Shown here: in pieces, positions 7,548 through 14,803 of the stretch
How positions within the stretch are numbered: the first letter of the stretch is position 1
Layout: each line of letters opens with the position of its first letter
DNA from: Spirochaetia bacterium
GTDB taxonomy: Bacteria; Spirochaetota; Spirochaetia; Treponematales; Breznakiellaceae
Assembly: GCA_025997595.1 (NCBI GenBank)
Contig: BNUU01000034.1
Span: 1 to 19,054, forward strand
Direction of reading: 5' to 3'
Length of the DNA stretch: 19,054 nucleotides
Program-made: the position numbers and the translations under genes
The notes under the pieces: generated by a model
What the model saw: only the letters and a program-made list of their open reading frames with translations
The model's database searches: none
What the model was told of the DNA's origin: nothing

Positions 7548-8122
7548 TGAACCTCTTTAGTATTTTTATCAAGGCCTTTCTCATCGACAATATTGTCTTT
7601 ATGAGTTTCCTCGCCCTCTGCCCTTTCATCGGCATGAGCACCGATGAGGATAAATCAATAGGGATGGGACTTGCGGTTACCTTTGTTACGGTCCTTGCGA
7701 CCTGCGTTACCTATCCCATTTACTGGTTTATTCTTGAGCCGCTGGGGCTCAAGTTTTTGCAGACCCTGGCCTTTATTCTGGTCATAGCCGCATTGGTACA
7801 GCTGGTGGAATTCTACCTTAAAAAAAGCGCGCCGGCCCTCTACGGCTCCATGGGAATTTACCTGGCCCTCATCACCACCAACTGCGCCATACTCTATGTA
7901 ACCCTGAATAATATCTCCAAAGAATTTGGGTTTATTGAATCCCTGGTATATGCGGTCGGCGTGGCCCTTGGTTTCCTCCTGGCCCTGCTCCTCCTCGCGG
8001 GGATACGGCGCCGGATCAAAACCAGTCCCATTCCGGCTTTTTTAAAGGGTACGCCGATACTGTTTATCTGCGCATGCCTCCTTTCCATGGCCTTTATGGG
8101 CTTTAGCGGTTTGGTTAAATAG
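7547..8122 (+). CDS. rnfA: Rnf complex subunit A, membrane core
   Basis: A 191-residue RnfA/NqrE-type protein, the usual length, with about six transmembrane helices. It starts MNLFSIFIKAFLIDNIVF; ATG 7547 overlaps the rnfE stop, while an upstream GTG at 7538 would add only three residues and is less likely. Conserved features are LIDNIVFMSFLALCPFIGMS and ALITTNCAILYVTL, whose cysteines help hold the [2Fe-2S] centre shared with RnfE in the membrane. RnfA and RnfE are inverted homologues of each other, which is visible here in the parallel VNCIIM and TNCAIL segments. The gene is followed after 21 bases by rnfB. Confidence 0.95.
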   Translation: MNLFSIFIKAFLIDNIVFMSFLALCPFIGMSTDEDKSIGMGLAVTFVTVLATCVTYPIYWFILEPLGLKFLQTLAFILVIAALVQLVEFYLKKSAPALYGSMGIYLALITTNCAILYVTLNNISKEFGFIESLVYAVGVALGFLLALLLLAGIRRRIKTSPIPAFLKGTPILFICACLLSMAFMGFSGLVK

Positions 8123-8143
8123 TTTGTTGATAAGGATTTTTAT

Positions 8144-8953
8144 ATGAACATAGTACTTATAACCGCCATTTTTGCGGCTCTGCTGGCTTTTATACTCGGC
8201 GCGGCCCTGGGCTTTTTCAAGAAGGTCTTTGCCGTCCCGGAGGACCCCCTTGCAGGACAAGTGCGGGCGGCGCTTCCCGGCGCAAACTGTGGGGCCTGCG
8301 GCTTCCCCGGCTGTGACGCCTATGCCGCCGCGATTGCCAGCGGCAGCGCAGGAATTACCAGCTGTTCCGTGGGCGGCGCGGCGACCGCAGAAAAACTTTC
8401 CGCCATCATGGGGGTCAGCGGTTCCGTGGTTCCCGTAGTGGCGGTGTTGGCCTGTCAGGGCTCATCGCTGCACGCACCCAAAAAGGGTAACTACACGGGG
8501 CTGCAAACCTGCCGGGGGGCGAAGCTCTCTTCCGGGGGTACCAAGCTCTGTTCCTGGGGCTGCCTGGGCTTTGGTGATTGTACATTAGTCTGCCAGTTCG
8601 GCGCCCTCAGCATGGGTGAAAACGGCCTCCCCAAGGTTGACTACACAAAATGCACGGGCTGTAAACTCTGCATCGCCGAATGTCCCCAGATGCTCCTGAA
8701 AGAAGTGCCCAAAGACCGCCACGGCGCAATGGTGCTCTGCTCCAACCGCAACCCCATCAAACCCATGGTGAGCAAGACCTGTAAAATCGCCTGCATCAAA
8801 TGCGGCCTCTGCGTTAAAAATTGTCCAGAGCAGTGTATCACCCTGGAAAACAACATCCCCGTGGTGGATTACAGTAAGTGTACGTCTTGCGGGACCTGTG
8901 CGGAAAAATGCCCGACCAAGGTGATTAAGATTTTGGAGAAGGATGTGGTGTAA
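8144..8953 (+). CDS. rnfB: Rnf complex subunit B, polyferredoxin
   Basis: A 269-residue RnfB, the subunit that accepts electrons from reduced ferredoxin. One N-terminal membrane helix (about residues 3-27) is followed by the Fe-S domain GANCGACGFPGCDAY, with a fourth cysteine after about 15 residues. After the RnfB-typical CSWGCLGFGDCTLVC segment come ferredoxin-type motifs CTGCKLCIAECP, CIKCGLCVKNCP and CTSCGTCAEKCP. The site before the ATG is AAGGA. It closes the order C-D-G-E-A-B usual for anaerobes such as clostridia and spirochaetes. Its last 29 bases overlap the 3' end of the convergent AbiH gene, and I see no terminator between them. Confidence 0.96.
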   Translation: MNIVLITAIFAALLAFILGAALGFFKKVFAVPEDPLAGQVRAALPGANCGACGFPGCDAYAAAIASGSAGITSCSVGGAATAEKLSAIMGVSGSVVPVVAVLACQGSSLHAPKKGNYTGLQTCRGAKLSSGGTKLCSWGCLGFGDCTLVCQFGALSMGENGLPKVDYTKCTGCKLCIAECPQMLLKEVPKDRHGAMVLCSNRNPIKPMVSKTCKIACIKCGLCVKNCPEQCITLENNIPVVDYSKCTSCGTCAEKCPTKVIKILEKDVV

Positions 8954-9911
8954 TTCTAGTAGCGCGAAATAACCGTAACTGGTTTACGCTGATTCCCATT
9001 TTGGCCGCAAAATCTTGTATTTTTTTCAGGTCATTTACACTATGCCAGCTTATATCCCAAGTCATTACTGCAGGCGCTTTATTACATCTAATCATTGCTG
9101 CAAAATACGGGTAATCAACTATTGACAATGAATGACCAATAACTATTATTTTATCGATGCTTGAGATACTTTCAAAAAATACATGGTTCTTTTTAATTAT
9201 TTCATCAGTTTTTTTGGTAGTTTCATCAAAGTAATTTCCGATGTGATTCCATGCTGTTTCCTGTAAATCGAATAACGTTTGGGTCATTCCCCTTCCAAAA
9301 TGCATTTCCTGACTACTTTCGGTTTCATCGTCCGTTGGGCCTGCGTCCGGGGAATGACCTAAAATCAATGGTTCATTCTTGTTTTGGCGGCATCCATGAA
9401 TATAGGTTATCCTTTCTTTAGGTATGTCATACAAGGATTCAAGAAATTCAGTATAGTTGAAGTTTATGTACCGGTTTTTCTTGTTCAGTATATCCGCTAA
9501 TGGTTTATCATCAGAGGACGGCCTCAATGTTTGCACCCAATGCTTAAATTTTTTTGGCAACTCACGCTGTATTATTTGTGCCGGCATTACCGCCATTTCC
9601 GCTGCTGCAAAAAAATCAGCCGCTGAAAAATCATCATCATCCTGCTCTAATACGCCAAGTATGTCCGCGCACTCGCCTGCATTTTCGATAAGTTCATGGC
9701 TATTTAAATAAGCCAAACTTTCTTCAAAATCTGCCCATAGATCTTCCTGCATGATCCAGGTTTCCAATGCAGCACGCAATTCAGAATACTTTCCCAATGA
9801 ATCACGAAAATGATAGTAACCGGAGAGCACTCCATGCATCAAATCAAAGCCATTACCTATTACAACTAATGTTGAATCCGGTTTGCCGGTAATTACATCT
9901 TTACAATACAT
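8925..9911 (-). CDS. AbiH-type phage abortive infection protein
   Basis: A protein of about 328 residues with the AbiH-family opening motif LVVIGNGFDLMHG (residues 15-27) and the C-terminal IIVIGHSLSIVDYPYF, both hallmarks of the family. AbiH proteins stop phage growth at the cost of the host cell; the biochemical activity is not settled. I prefer ATG 9911. A TTG at 9941 is in frame, but it sits inside a palindrome and has no ribosome-binding site; neither start has a strong one. Base composition is unlike its neighbours: sampled 60-base lines are 25-55% GC against about 60-70% around it, and codons are AT-rich, which suggests recent transfer. The last 17 codons (ATRITPHPSPKS) run into rnfB, so the natural C-terminus may have been altered on insertion. 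Confidence 0.85.
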   Translation of the reverse strand: MYCKDVITGKPDSTLVVIGNGFDLMHGVLSGYYHFRDSLGKYSELRAALETWIMQEDLWADFEESLAYLNSHELIENAGECADILGVLEQDDDDFSAADFFAAAEMAVMPAQIIQRELPKKFKHWVQTLRPSSDDKPLADILNKKNRYINFNYTEFLESLYDIPKERITYIHGCRQNKNEPLILGHSPDAGPTDDETESSQEMHFGRGMTQTLFDLQETAWNHIGNYFDETTKKTDEIIKKNHVFFESISSIDKIIVIGHSLSIVDYPYFAAMIRCNKAPAVMTWDISWHSVNDLKKIQDFAAKMGISVNQLRLFRATRITPHPSPKS

Positions 9912-9935
9912 TTGTCTTAAACCGATAATGGACTT

Positions 9936-9959
9936 GTTCAATAACTGAAGTTATCGAAC
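9936..9959. promoter_or_regulatory. 24-bp palindrome in the AbiH leader
   Basis: GTTCAATAACT (9936-9946) and AGTTATCGAAC (9949-9959) form an inverted repeat with 11-bp arms, one mismatch and a 2-base centre. It lies between the predicted AbiH transcription start (near 9968) and its ATG at 9911. It could be an operator that blocks transcription or a hairpin in the mRNA leader; which cannot be told from sequence. Confidence 0.6.
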
Positions 9960-9974
9960 AACTCTAATGTTCCA

Positions 9975-10003
9975 AGTGTAGCTACTGTAAACATTTTTGT
10001 CAA
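9975..10003 (-). promoter_or_regulatory. Sigma-70-type promoter of the AbiH gene
   Basis: On the minus strand TTGACA (10003-9998, perfect -35) is followed after 17 bases by TACACT (9980-9975, 4 of 6). Transcription would begin near 9968, about 57 bases before the ATG. Confidence 0.65.
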
Positions 10004-10041
10004 ACAGATTGATAAGCTTCCTTTATTCTTTTAGTAGTCTG

Positions 10042-10050
10042 TGCTAAACT
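10042..10050 (+). promoter_or_regulatory. Extended -10 promoter, probably leaderless mRNA
   Basis: TGCTAAACT is an extended -10 box (TGn plus TAAACT, 4 of 6). The box ends 7 bases before the ATG at 10058, so transcription would begin at or next to the start codon. No Shine-Dalgarno sequence is present before this ATG, consistent with a leaderless transcript. The -35 region (TTTATT, 10022-10027) is poor. Confidence 0.45.
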
Positions 10051-10057
10051 CATCCCC

Positions 10058-11608
10058 ATGAGTATTACAGAAACGATTCAGTCCGCCCGCGCGGATTTGG
10101 CGGGGCTTACGGTGTACGCACCCTTACGGGATCATCCTCTTTTTGAAGCCTTTGCAGCCCTGCTGGATGAGGCCGCCGGGCCGGGTACTACCGCAACGGT
10201 CCCCGGTGCATCGGCCTCTGCTGTTCAGCAGATTCACGCGTTGAACCTTGTCAGTTGCTGGGCCGCCTTTACTGCGGCCTTTATTAAGCATTCAGAAGAA
10301 GGTTCCTTCCGCCCGGCCGTCGCCTTCCTCGCCATTAGCGCAGAAAATCCCTTTACCCTGGCCGCTGAAGCGGGTAGTGTAGGGACCTCCACCGAGGGCT
10401 GTCAAGACCGAGGTTCCCCTCTGGACAAGCCGACCCCTATACTGCGTATTGCCGCCGCCGGTGACCTTGACCGGCTGGGCCGCATCGCCGGTTTCGACCT
10501 TGCCGCCCTCGGCCTTCACATTGGGGGCATACTCCGGGAGGCGGGTCTTGGGGATGCGGCGCAGAACATTGAGGCAGAGGCCCGTGCTTTCTGGGCCGCC
10601 GAGGGCGATGACGTTAAATCCGCCGGGACAAATGCCGCCGCTCTGGACAGCACTGCCGCCGACAGTAAAACTGTGCGAGAACTTTTTCCGCAGACAGGCG
10701 ACTGGGGCGCCGCCCTGCCTGCGCTGGCGGAATATATCCGCACACACGGGGCGGGTGACCTTGGGCTTTACCGGTCCTTCTTTTGGGCGGGCGGTGCGGG
10801 GGGAATGAATTGCGAAGGCAAAAGCACAGCATTACTGCGGCCCGTGCGGAACGGGGACCCCGTCAGTCTCGCCGACCTTTCCGGCTATGAGGAACAGCGG
10901 TCGGTGGTGATCGCCAACACCCTCCGTTTTCTGGAGGGCAAACACGCCAACAACCTGCTCCTCTACGGGGACCGGGGCACGGGGAAATCCGCCACGGTTA
11001 AGGCGATCTGCAACGAGTACGCCCCGCGGGGCCTACGGCTTCTGGAAGTACGGAAAAGCGATCTGCCCGATCTTCCCCGGATACTCGACACACTTGCCAA
11101 CAGGCCCCTGCCCTTTATCGTGTTTATCGACGATCTTTCTTTCGAGGCCGTCGACGATTCCTTTACCTGCCTCAAGGCCCTGCTGGAAGGCGGCGTGGAG
11201 ACGCGGCCCGCAAACGTGGTGGTCTACGCCACCAGCAACCGGCGGCATTTGGTCAAAGAGCGGATCGCCGACCGGCCCACATTGGCGGCGGGGAATCCCA
11301 TGGATGGGGAAGTACGGGCCTTCGACACCATGCAGGAACAGTTCTCCCTGGCAGACCGTTTCGGCCTTACGGTGGTCTATACCTCGCCCAGTCAGGATGA
11401 GTATTTGGACATCGCCTGTTTTATTGCGGAGAGACGGGGCATCCTCAACAGTATTACTGTGGACAATTCAGCGCAGGCAGCAGAAGCGCGGCGGCTGTTC
11501 CGGGAGAATGCGCTGCGCTGGGAAAAGTGGTTCAACGGACGCTCACCCCGGACTGCGGCGCAGTATGTCGATTGGGCTGCGGCGGGGGCGGGGTTTCCCT
11601 GGGAGTAA
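10058..11608 (+). CDS. DUF815-family AAA+ ATPase
   Basis: A 516-residue ATP-binding protein. The C-terminal half is a clear DUF815 AAA+ module: Walker A GDRGTGKS (304-311), Walker B FIVFIDDLS (Asp358-Asp359), sensor-like VVYATSNRRHLVKE, then DTMQEQFSLADRFGLTVVYTSP and QDEYLDI, all typical of the family. The N-terminal half (about 280 residues) is helical, Ala-rich and poorly conserved. It contains a Gly/Ser/Pro-rich stretch near residues 108-128 that looks inserted. DUF815 proteins are widespread and uncharacterised. The gene heads a tight five-gene run; its TAA is 2 bases before the next ATG. No helicase or protease domain is attached. What it remodels is unknown; the downstream membrane pair or RNA-repair enzymes are candidates by position only. 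Confidence 0.9.
   Translation: MSITETIQSARADLAGLTVYAPLRDHPLFEAFAALLDEAAGPGTTATVPGASASAVQQIHALNLVSCWAAFTAAFIKHSEEGSFRPAVAFLAISAENPFTLAAEAGSVGTSTEGCQDRGSPLDKPTPILRIAAAGDLDRLGRIAGFDLAALGLHIGGILREAGLGDAAQNIEAEARAFWAAEGDDVKSAGTNAAALDSTAADSKTVRELFPQTGDWGAALPALAEYIRTHGAGDLGLYRSFFWAGGAGGMNCEGKSTALLRPVRNGDPVSLADLSGYEEQRSVVIANTLRFLEGKHANNLLLYGDRGTGKSATVKAICNEYAPRGLRLLEVRKSDLPDLPRILDTLANRPLPFIVFIDDLSFEAVDDSFTCLKALLEGGVETRPANVVVYATSNRRHLVKERIADRPTLAAGNPMDGEVRAFDTMQEQFSLADRFGLTVVYTSPSQDEYLDIACFIAERRGILNSITVDNSAQAAEARRLFRENALRWEKWFNGRSPRTAAQYVDWAAAGAGFPWE
11449..11459. repeat. CAGTATTACTG palindrome, copy 2
   Basis: Inside the DUF815 ATPase gene (NSITV). With flanking A and T it is a 13-bp perfect palindrome around one central base. 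Confidence 0.7.
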
Positions 11609-11610
11609 TC

Positions 11611-12885
11611 ATGAAAACAGAAACACTCAAAAAAGAAATTGAACGGTGGGAAGCAGAAGGGATCATCACGGCGGACCAGCGGAAACGAATTCTATCGTTA
11701 TACCCCGAGAACCGATCCGGCGCGCCGGTGATGGTTATCTTTGCGGTGATCGGTTCAGTCCTGGTGGGCGCGGGAATCATTTTGATCTTTGCCACCAACT
11801 GGTATAAGCTGCCGGTCCCGGCAAAACTCTCCCTCGCCTTTCTGCCCCTGACACTGGCCTGTGTCCTAGGGGCCTACACGGTTCTACGCCGCTATTCCTC
11901 TGCGGCCTTTCGGGAAGCCTCCGGGATGTTCATCTCCCTTGCGGTTTTTGCCGCCGTCGCCCTTGTCGGGCAAACCTTTCATACTCCGCGGGATCTTCCC
12001 GTCTACATTCTGGCCTGTGTGCTTTTAACCCTGCCGGGGATATATCTTTTACAGGCCCACGGGATCGCGGCGATTTATGTCGCCGGCGCTGCCTATACGC
12101 TCTGGCATTATCCCGTGCCCGCAGCATTACTGCTTTTTTGTGCGCCCCTTCCCTTCATTGTGATACGAATTCTGCGTTCCGATAACCGTCCCCTGCTCTC
12201 GTATCTTATGCTGTTACTTTCAGCGTCTCTGGTGAACATCATCATATATCTTCTTGTCAAAACCGAAGCGCTGGATTGGGAACTTGCATATCTCTTTATC
12301 GCCCTGACCGCCGCCCAGGCCCTGCTTTTGCTGGATGCGGCATTCCGCAGATGGGGCAGGATCTATGTTACTAACTCCGCGAAAATTTTTGGCACAGGAA
12401 CTGTCTTTGCAGTGCTGGTGATCGGGGCGGCAACCTCTTCCTGGTTTCATGAACCATCAGCAGAAGCGGTGTCCCTCTGGCTGATGACGATCCTTCCCCT
12501 GTGCCTGACCACAGTATATATTGTACTGCGGTATCGGTATATCAAGCCCTCCGGGGCATCGGCTTTGGCTTCAGTTTCAATTACCGACTTCTGCATGGCA
12601 GTAATACTGTTACTGATACTCATCCTTCCCCATGCCTGGATATGGCTGCCCTCAAACATTCTTCTTTTTGCCTGCGGCGTTTATTACATTCAGGAAGGGA
12701 GCAGAAAACTTGCGCTAACACACCTGAACCGGGGCATGCTCCTGCTTATGTATATCATCGTACTGCGTTTTTTTGATTGGGAAGCCAGCCTGCTGGTTCG
12801 GGGTATTTTATTTATCCTGCTGGGGATTTGTTTTCTCGTCTGTAACTTTATTATCTCCCGCAAAAAGAAAGGACGGCAATCTTGA
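11611..12885 (+). CDS. DUF2157 multi-pass membrane protein
   Basis: A 424-residue protein. The first 35 residues are a soluble helical hairpin (LKKEIERWEAEGIITADQRKRIL), the diagnostic DUF2157 N-terminus. About a dozen hydrophobic helices follow, including GAGIILIFATNW and a C-terminal VRGILFILLGICFLVCNF with a basic tail (RKKKGRQS). I start it at ATG 11611, preceded by GGGAG, rather than at earlier codons inside the ATPase gene. The stop overlaps the next start (TTGA). DUF2157 proteins occur beside GDYXXLXY proteins in many bacteria, as here; their joint function is unknown. It carries one copy of the CAGTAWTACTG palindrome. Confidence 0.9.
   Translation: MKTETLKKEIERWEAEGIITADQRKRILSLYPENRSGAPVMVIFAVIGSVLVGAGIILIFATNWYKLPVPAKLSLAFLPLTLACVLGAYTVLRRYSSAAFREASGMFISLAVFAAVALVGQTFHTPRDLPVYILACVLLTLPGIYLLQAHGIAAIYVAGAAYTLWHYPVPAALLLFCAPLPFIVIRILRSDNRPLLSYLMLLLSASLVNIIIYLLVKTEALDWELAYLFIALTAAQALLLLDAAFRRWGRIYVTNSAKIFGTGTVFAVLVIGAATSSWFHEPSAEAVSLWLMTILPLCLTTVYIVLRYRYIKPSGASALASVSITDFCMAVILLLILILPHAWIWLPSNILLFACGVYYIQEGSRKLALTHLNRGMLLLMYIIVLRFFDWEASLLVRGILFILLGICFLVCNFIISRKKKGRQS
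12599..12609. repeat. CAGTAATACTG palindrome, copy 3
   Basis: Inside the DUF2157 gene in a membrane helix (MAVILLL), in a different reading phase from copies 1 and 2. Confidence 0.7.
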
Positions 12886-13355
12886 AAAAATTCTTTCTCC
12901 CCGCGTGTGTTTTGTATCTCGTAATCCTGCTGGGCGTTCCCGGTTTTCTGGTGTTCAATCATTATAACATTCTAACCACCGGTGAATTATACAAGTTCAA
13001 GGTACAGCCCTACGATCCCTACGACCCATTCCGGGGCCGGTATGTGGCGATCCGTCCGGTAAATTTTATTGCCCCCGGCATCGGCTTCTATGCGCTGCTG
13101 GAAAAAGACACCGAAGGTTTTGGAAGGATCACCGCATGGCAAGAGACAAAACCCCATGACCGCGTGTACGCCAAAAATTTTGATATAAACCGGTATTACA
13201 TGAACGAAAAATTGGCCCCAAGGGTTGAAACGCTTCAATGGGAGATCGACACTGAAACGGACCAGATGTATGTTCAGGTGGCGGTCAAAAACGGCGGCTA
13301 TGTTATCGAGGGACTTTATTTGAAGGGGACACCTATAGAGGAGCTGGTGGAGTAG
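12882..13355 (+). CDS. GDYXXLXY-type membrane-anchored protein
   Basis: A 157-residue protein with one N-terminal hydrophobic anchor (about residues 3-22), then an extracytoplasmic domain with the run VQPYDPYDPFRGRYVAIRP. In the GDYXXLXY family this region reads RxxDPRDPxRGDYVxLxY, so here the namesake Asp is Arg and the last Tyr is replaced. The start is TTG at 12882, overlapping the DUF2157 stop by 4 bases. AAAGGA about 10 bases upstream supports it, and no ATG is available near the signal sequence. The TAG is 2 bases before hen1. Paired with DUF2157 it is probably one membrane unit; function unknown. Confidence 0.8.
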   Translation: MKKFFLPACVLYLVILLGVPGFLVFNHYNILTTGELYKFKVQPYDPYDPFRGRYVAIRPVNFIAPGIGFYALLEKDTEGFGRITAWQETKPHDRVYAKNFDINRYYMNEKLAPRVETLQWEIDTETDQMYVQVAVKNGGYVIEGLYLKGTPIEELVE

Positions 13356-13357
13356 AA

Positions 13358-14803
13358 ATGCTTTTAACTATCACTTACCGCGGAGCGGACGCGCCTGACC
13401 TTGGGTATCTGCTCCACAAAAATCCCGAATGGCCTCAAACCCTGGATATCAACTTCGGCAAGGCCCATGTGTTTTACCCCGAGGTTCAACAGCATTGCTG
13501 CACGGCGGCGCTGCTTCTCGATATTGATCCGCTGGATTTGACCCGTGGGAAGGAGGGTTCCAAAGGCGGCGGCTCGAAGAACCTTGGATTGTTCGACTAT
13601 GTGAATGACCGGCCCTATGTGTGTTCCTCTTTTATGAGTACCGCCATCTCCAAAGTGTACGGCACCGCAATGTCGGGCCGCTGCGAAAAGCGGCAGGCTT
13701 TGGCGGACACCGCGCTGGACCTGTGCACGAAACTCACCATGCTGCCCTGCCGGGGGGACAGTTCCTGGCTGGAACGGGTTTTTGGCCCCCTGGGTTACCG
13801 GACAGAATTTACTACCGAAACGCTGGATGAAGCCTACCCCGAATGGGGGCAGAGCCGGTATGTGAACCTGAGCCTCCGCGGCACGGTGCGGCTGCGGGAT
13901 CTGCTCCGCCATCTTTATGTGCTGATCCCCGTATTCGATTCCCGCAAGCATTACTGGATCGGCGATGCGGAGGTGGACAAACTTATCAGCCATGGCGAAG
14001 GGTGGCTGGAGAATCATCCCGACAAGGAATTTATCACCCGCCGCTACTTCAACAAACTTACCCGCTATACAAGGCTGGCCCTGGACCGGCTCGACAACGG
14101 CGAAGGGGGCGCGGAGGAAACTACAGAGGAACCCGTCGTTGCCGAATTTTTCAGTATTAGTATTCCTGAATTTGCCACTGATGCGGCTGAACCCTTTGTT
14201 CCCCTTAATACACGGCGGCTGACGGCGGTCCTTTCGGCATTAAAAGAAAGCGGCGCCCAGTCGGTGATCGATCTTGGCTGCGGTGAAGGGAACCTGCTTC
14301 AGTTACTGTTAAAGGAAAAATCCTTTCTCAAAATTGCCGGAACCGATGTGTCCGCTTCCGTGCTGGAAAGGACAACAGAAAAACTGAAAATTGACCGGCT
14401 TTCCGAAACACAGAAAAGCCGGTTGACCCTTTTTCAAAGTTCCATCACCTACCGGGACAAACGTTTTGCAGGCTACGATGCTGCCGCCGCAGTGGAAGTA
14501 ATAGAACATCTTGATGAAAACCGTCTGGGCGCTTTTGCGGCGGTGATTTTTGGAGAGGCCGCCCCCAGGACAATTGTGATCACCACGGTGAACCGGGAGT
14601 ACAATCAAAATTACCCCGGCCTTGTAAACGGACGTTTCCGGCACGGGGATCACCGCTTCGAGTGGACACGGGAGGAGTTCCGCGCATGGGCGGAAAAAAC
14701 CGCGGCCCGCTACGGATACGATCTCCGGCTGGAAGAAATCGGCGATCGGGATGAACAGTTTGGCGCGCCGACACAAATGGGGGTCTTTATCAAATGCAGT
14801 TAA
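13358..14803 (+). CDS. hen1: Hen1, 3'-terminal RNA ribose 2'-O-methyltransferase
   Basis: A 481-residue bacterial Hen1. The N-terminal half (1-240) is the bacterial Hen1-specific domain (LLHKNPEWPQ, GLFDYVNDRPYVCSSFMS, FITRRYFNKLTRYTRLALDRL), which stimulates the ligase of its partner Pnkp. The C-terminal half is a class I SAM methyltransferase: VIDLGCGEGN near residue 302, ITTVNREYN, and the manganese site EVIEH (Glu380, Glu383, His384) plus His432. These sit at a constant offset of 14 from the metal ligands I recall for Clostridium thermocellum Hen1. It adds a 2'-O-methyl to the 3' end of cleaved RNA before ligation, making the repaired site resistant to re-cutting. It overlaps pnkp by 10 bases. 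Confidence 0.96.
   Translation: MLLTITYRGADAPDLGYLLHKNPEWPQTLDINFGKAHVFYPEVQQHCCTAALLLDIDPLDLTRGKEGSKGGGSKNLGLFDYVNDRPYVCSSFMSTAISKVYGTAMSGRCEKRQALADTALDLCTKLTMLPCRGDSSWLERVFGPLGYRTEFTTETLDEAYPEWGQSRYVNLSLRGTVRLRDLLRHLYVLIPVFDSRKHYWIGDAEVDKLISHGEGWLENHPDKEFITRRYFNKLTRYTRLALDRLDNGEGGAEETTEEPVVAEFFSISIPEFATDAAEPFVPLNTRRLTAVLSALKESGAQSVIDLGCGEGNLLQLLLKEKSFLKIAGTDVSASVLERTTEKLKIDRLSETQKSRLTLFQSSITYRDKRFAGYDAAAAVEVIEHLDENRLGAFAAVIFGEAAPRTIVITTVNREYNQNYPGLVNGRFRHGDHRFEWTREEFRAWAEKTAARYGYDLRLEEIGDRDEQFGAPTQMGVFIKCS

Noticed and set aside
11527..11610. Upstream extension of the DUF2157 gene
   Set aside because: The ATG at 11611 with GGGAG upstream gives the usual DUF2157 N-terminal hairpin; the extension lies wholly in the ATPase gene.
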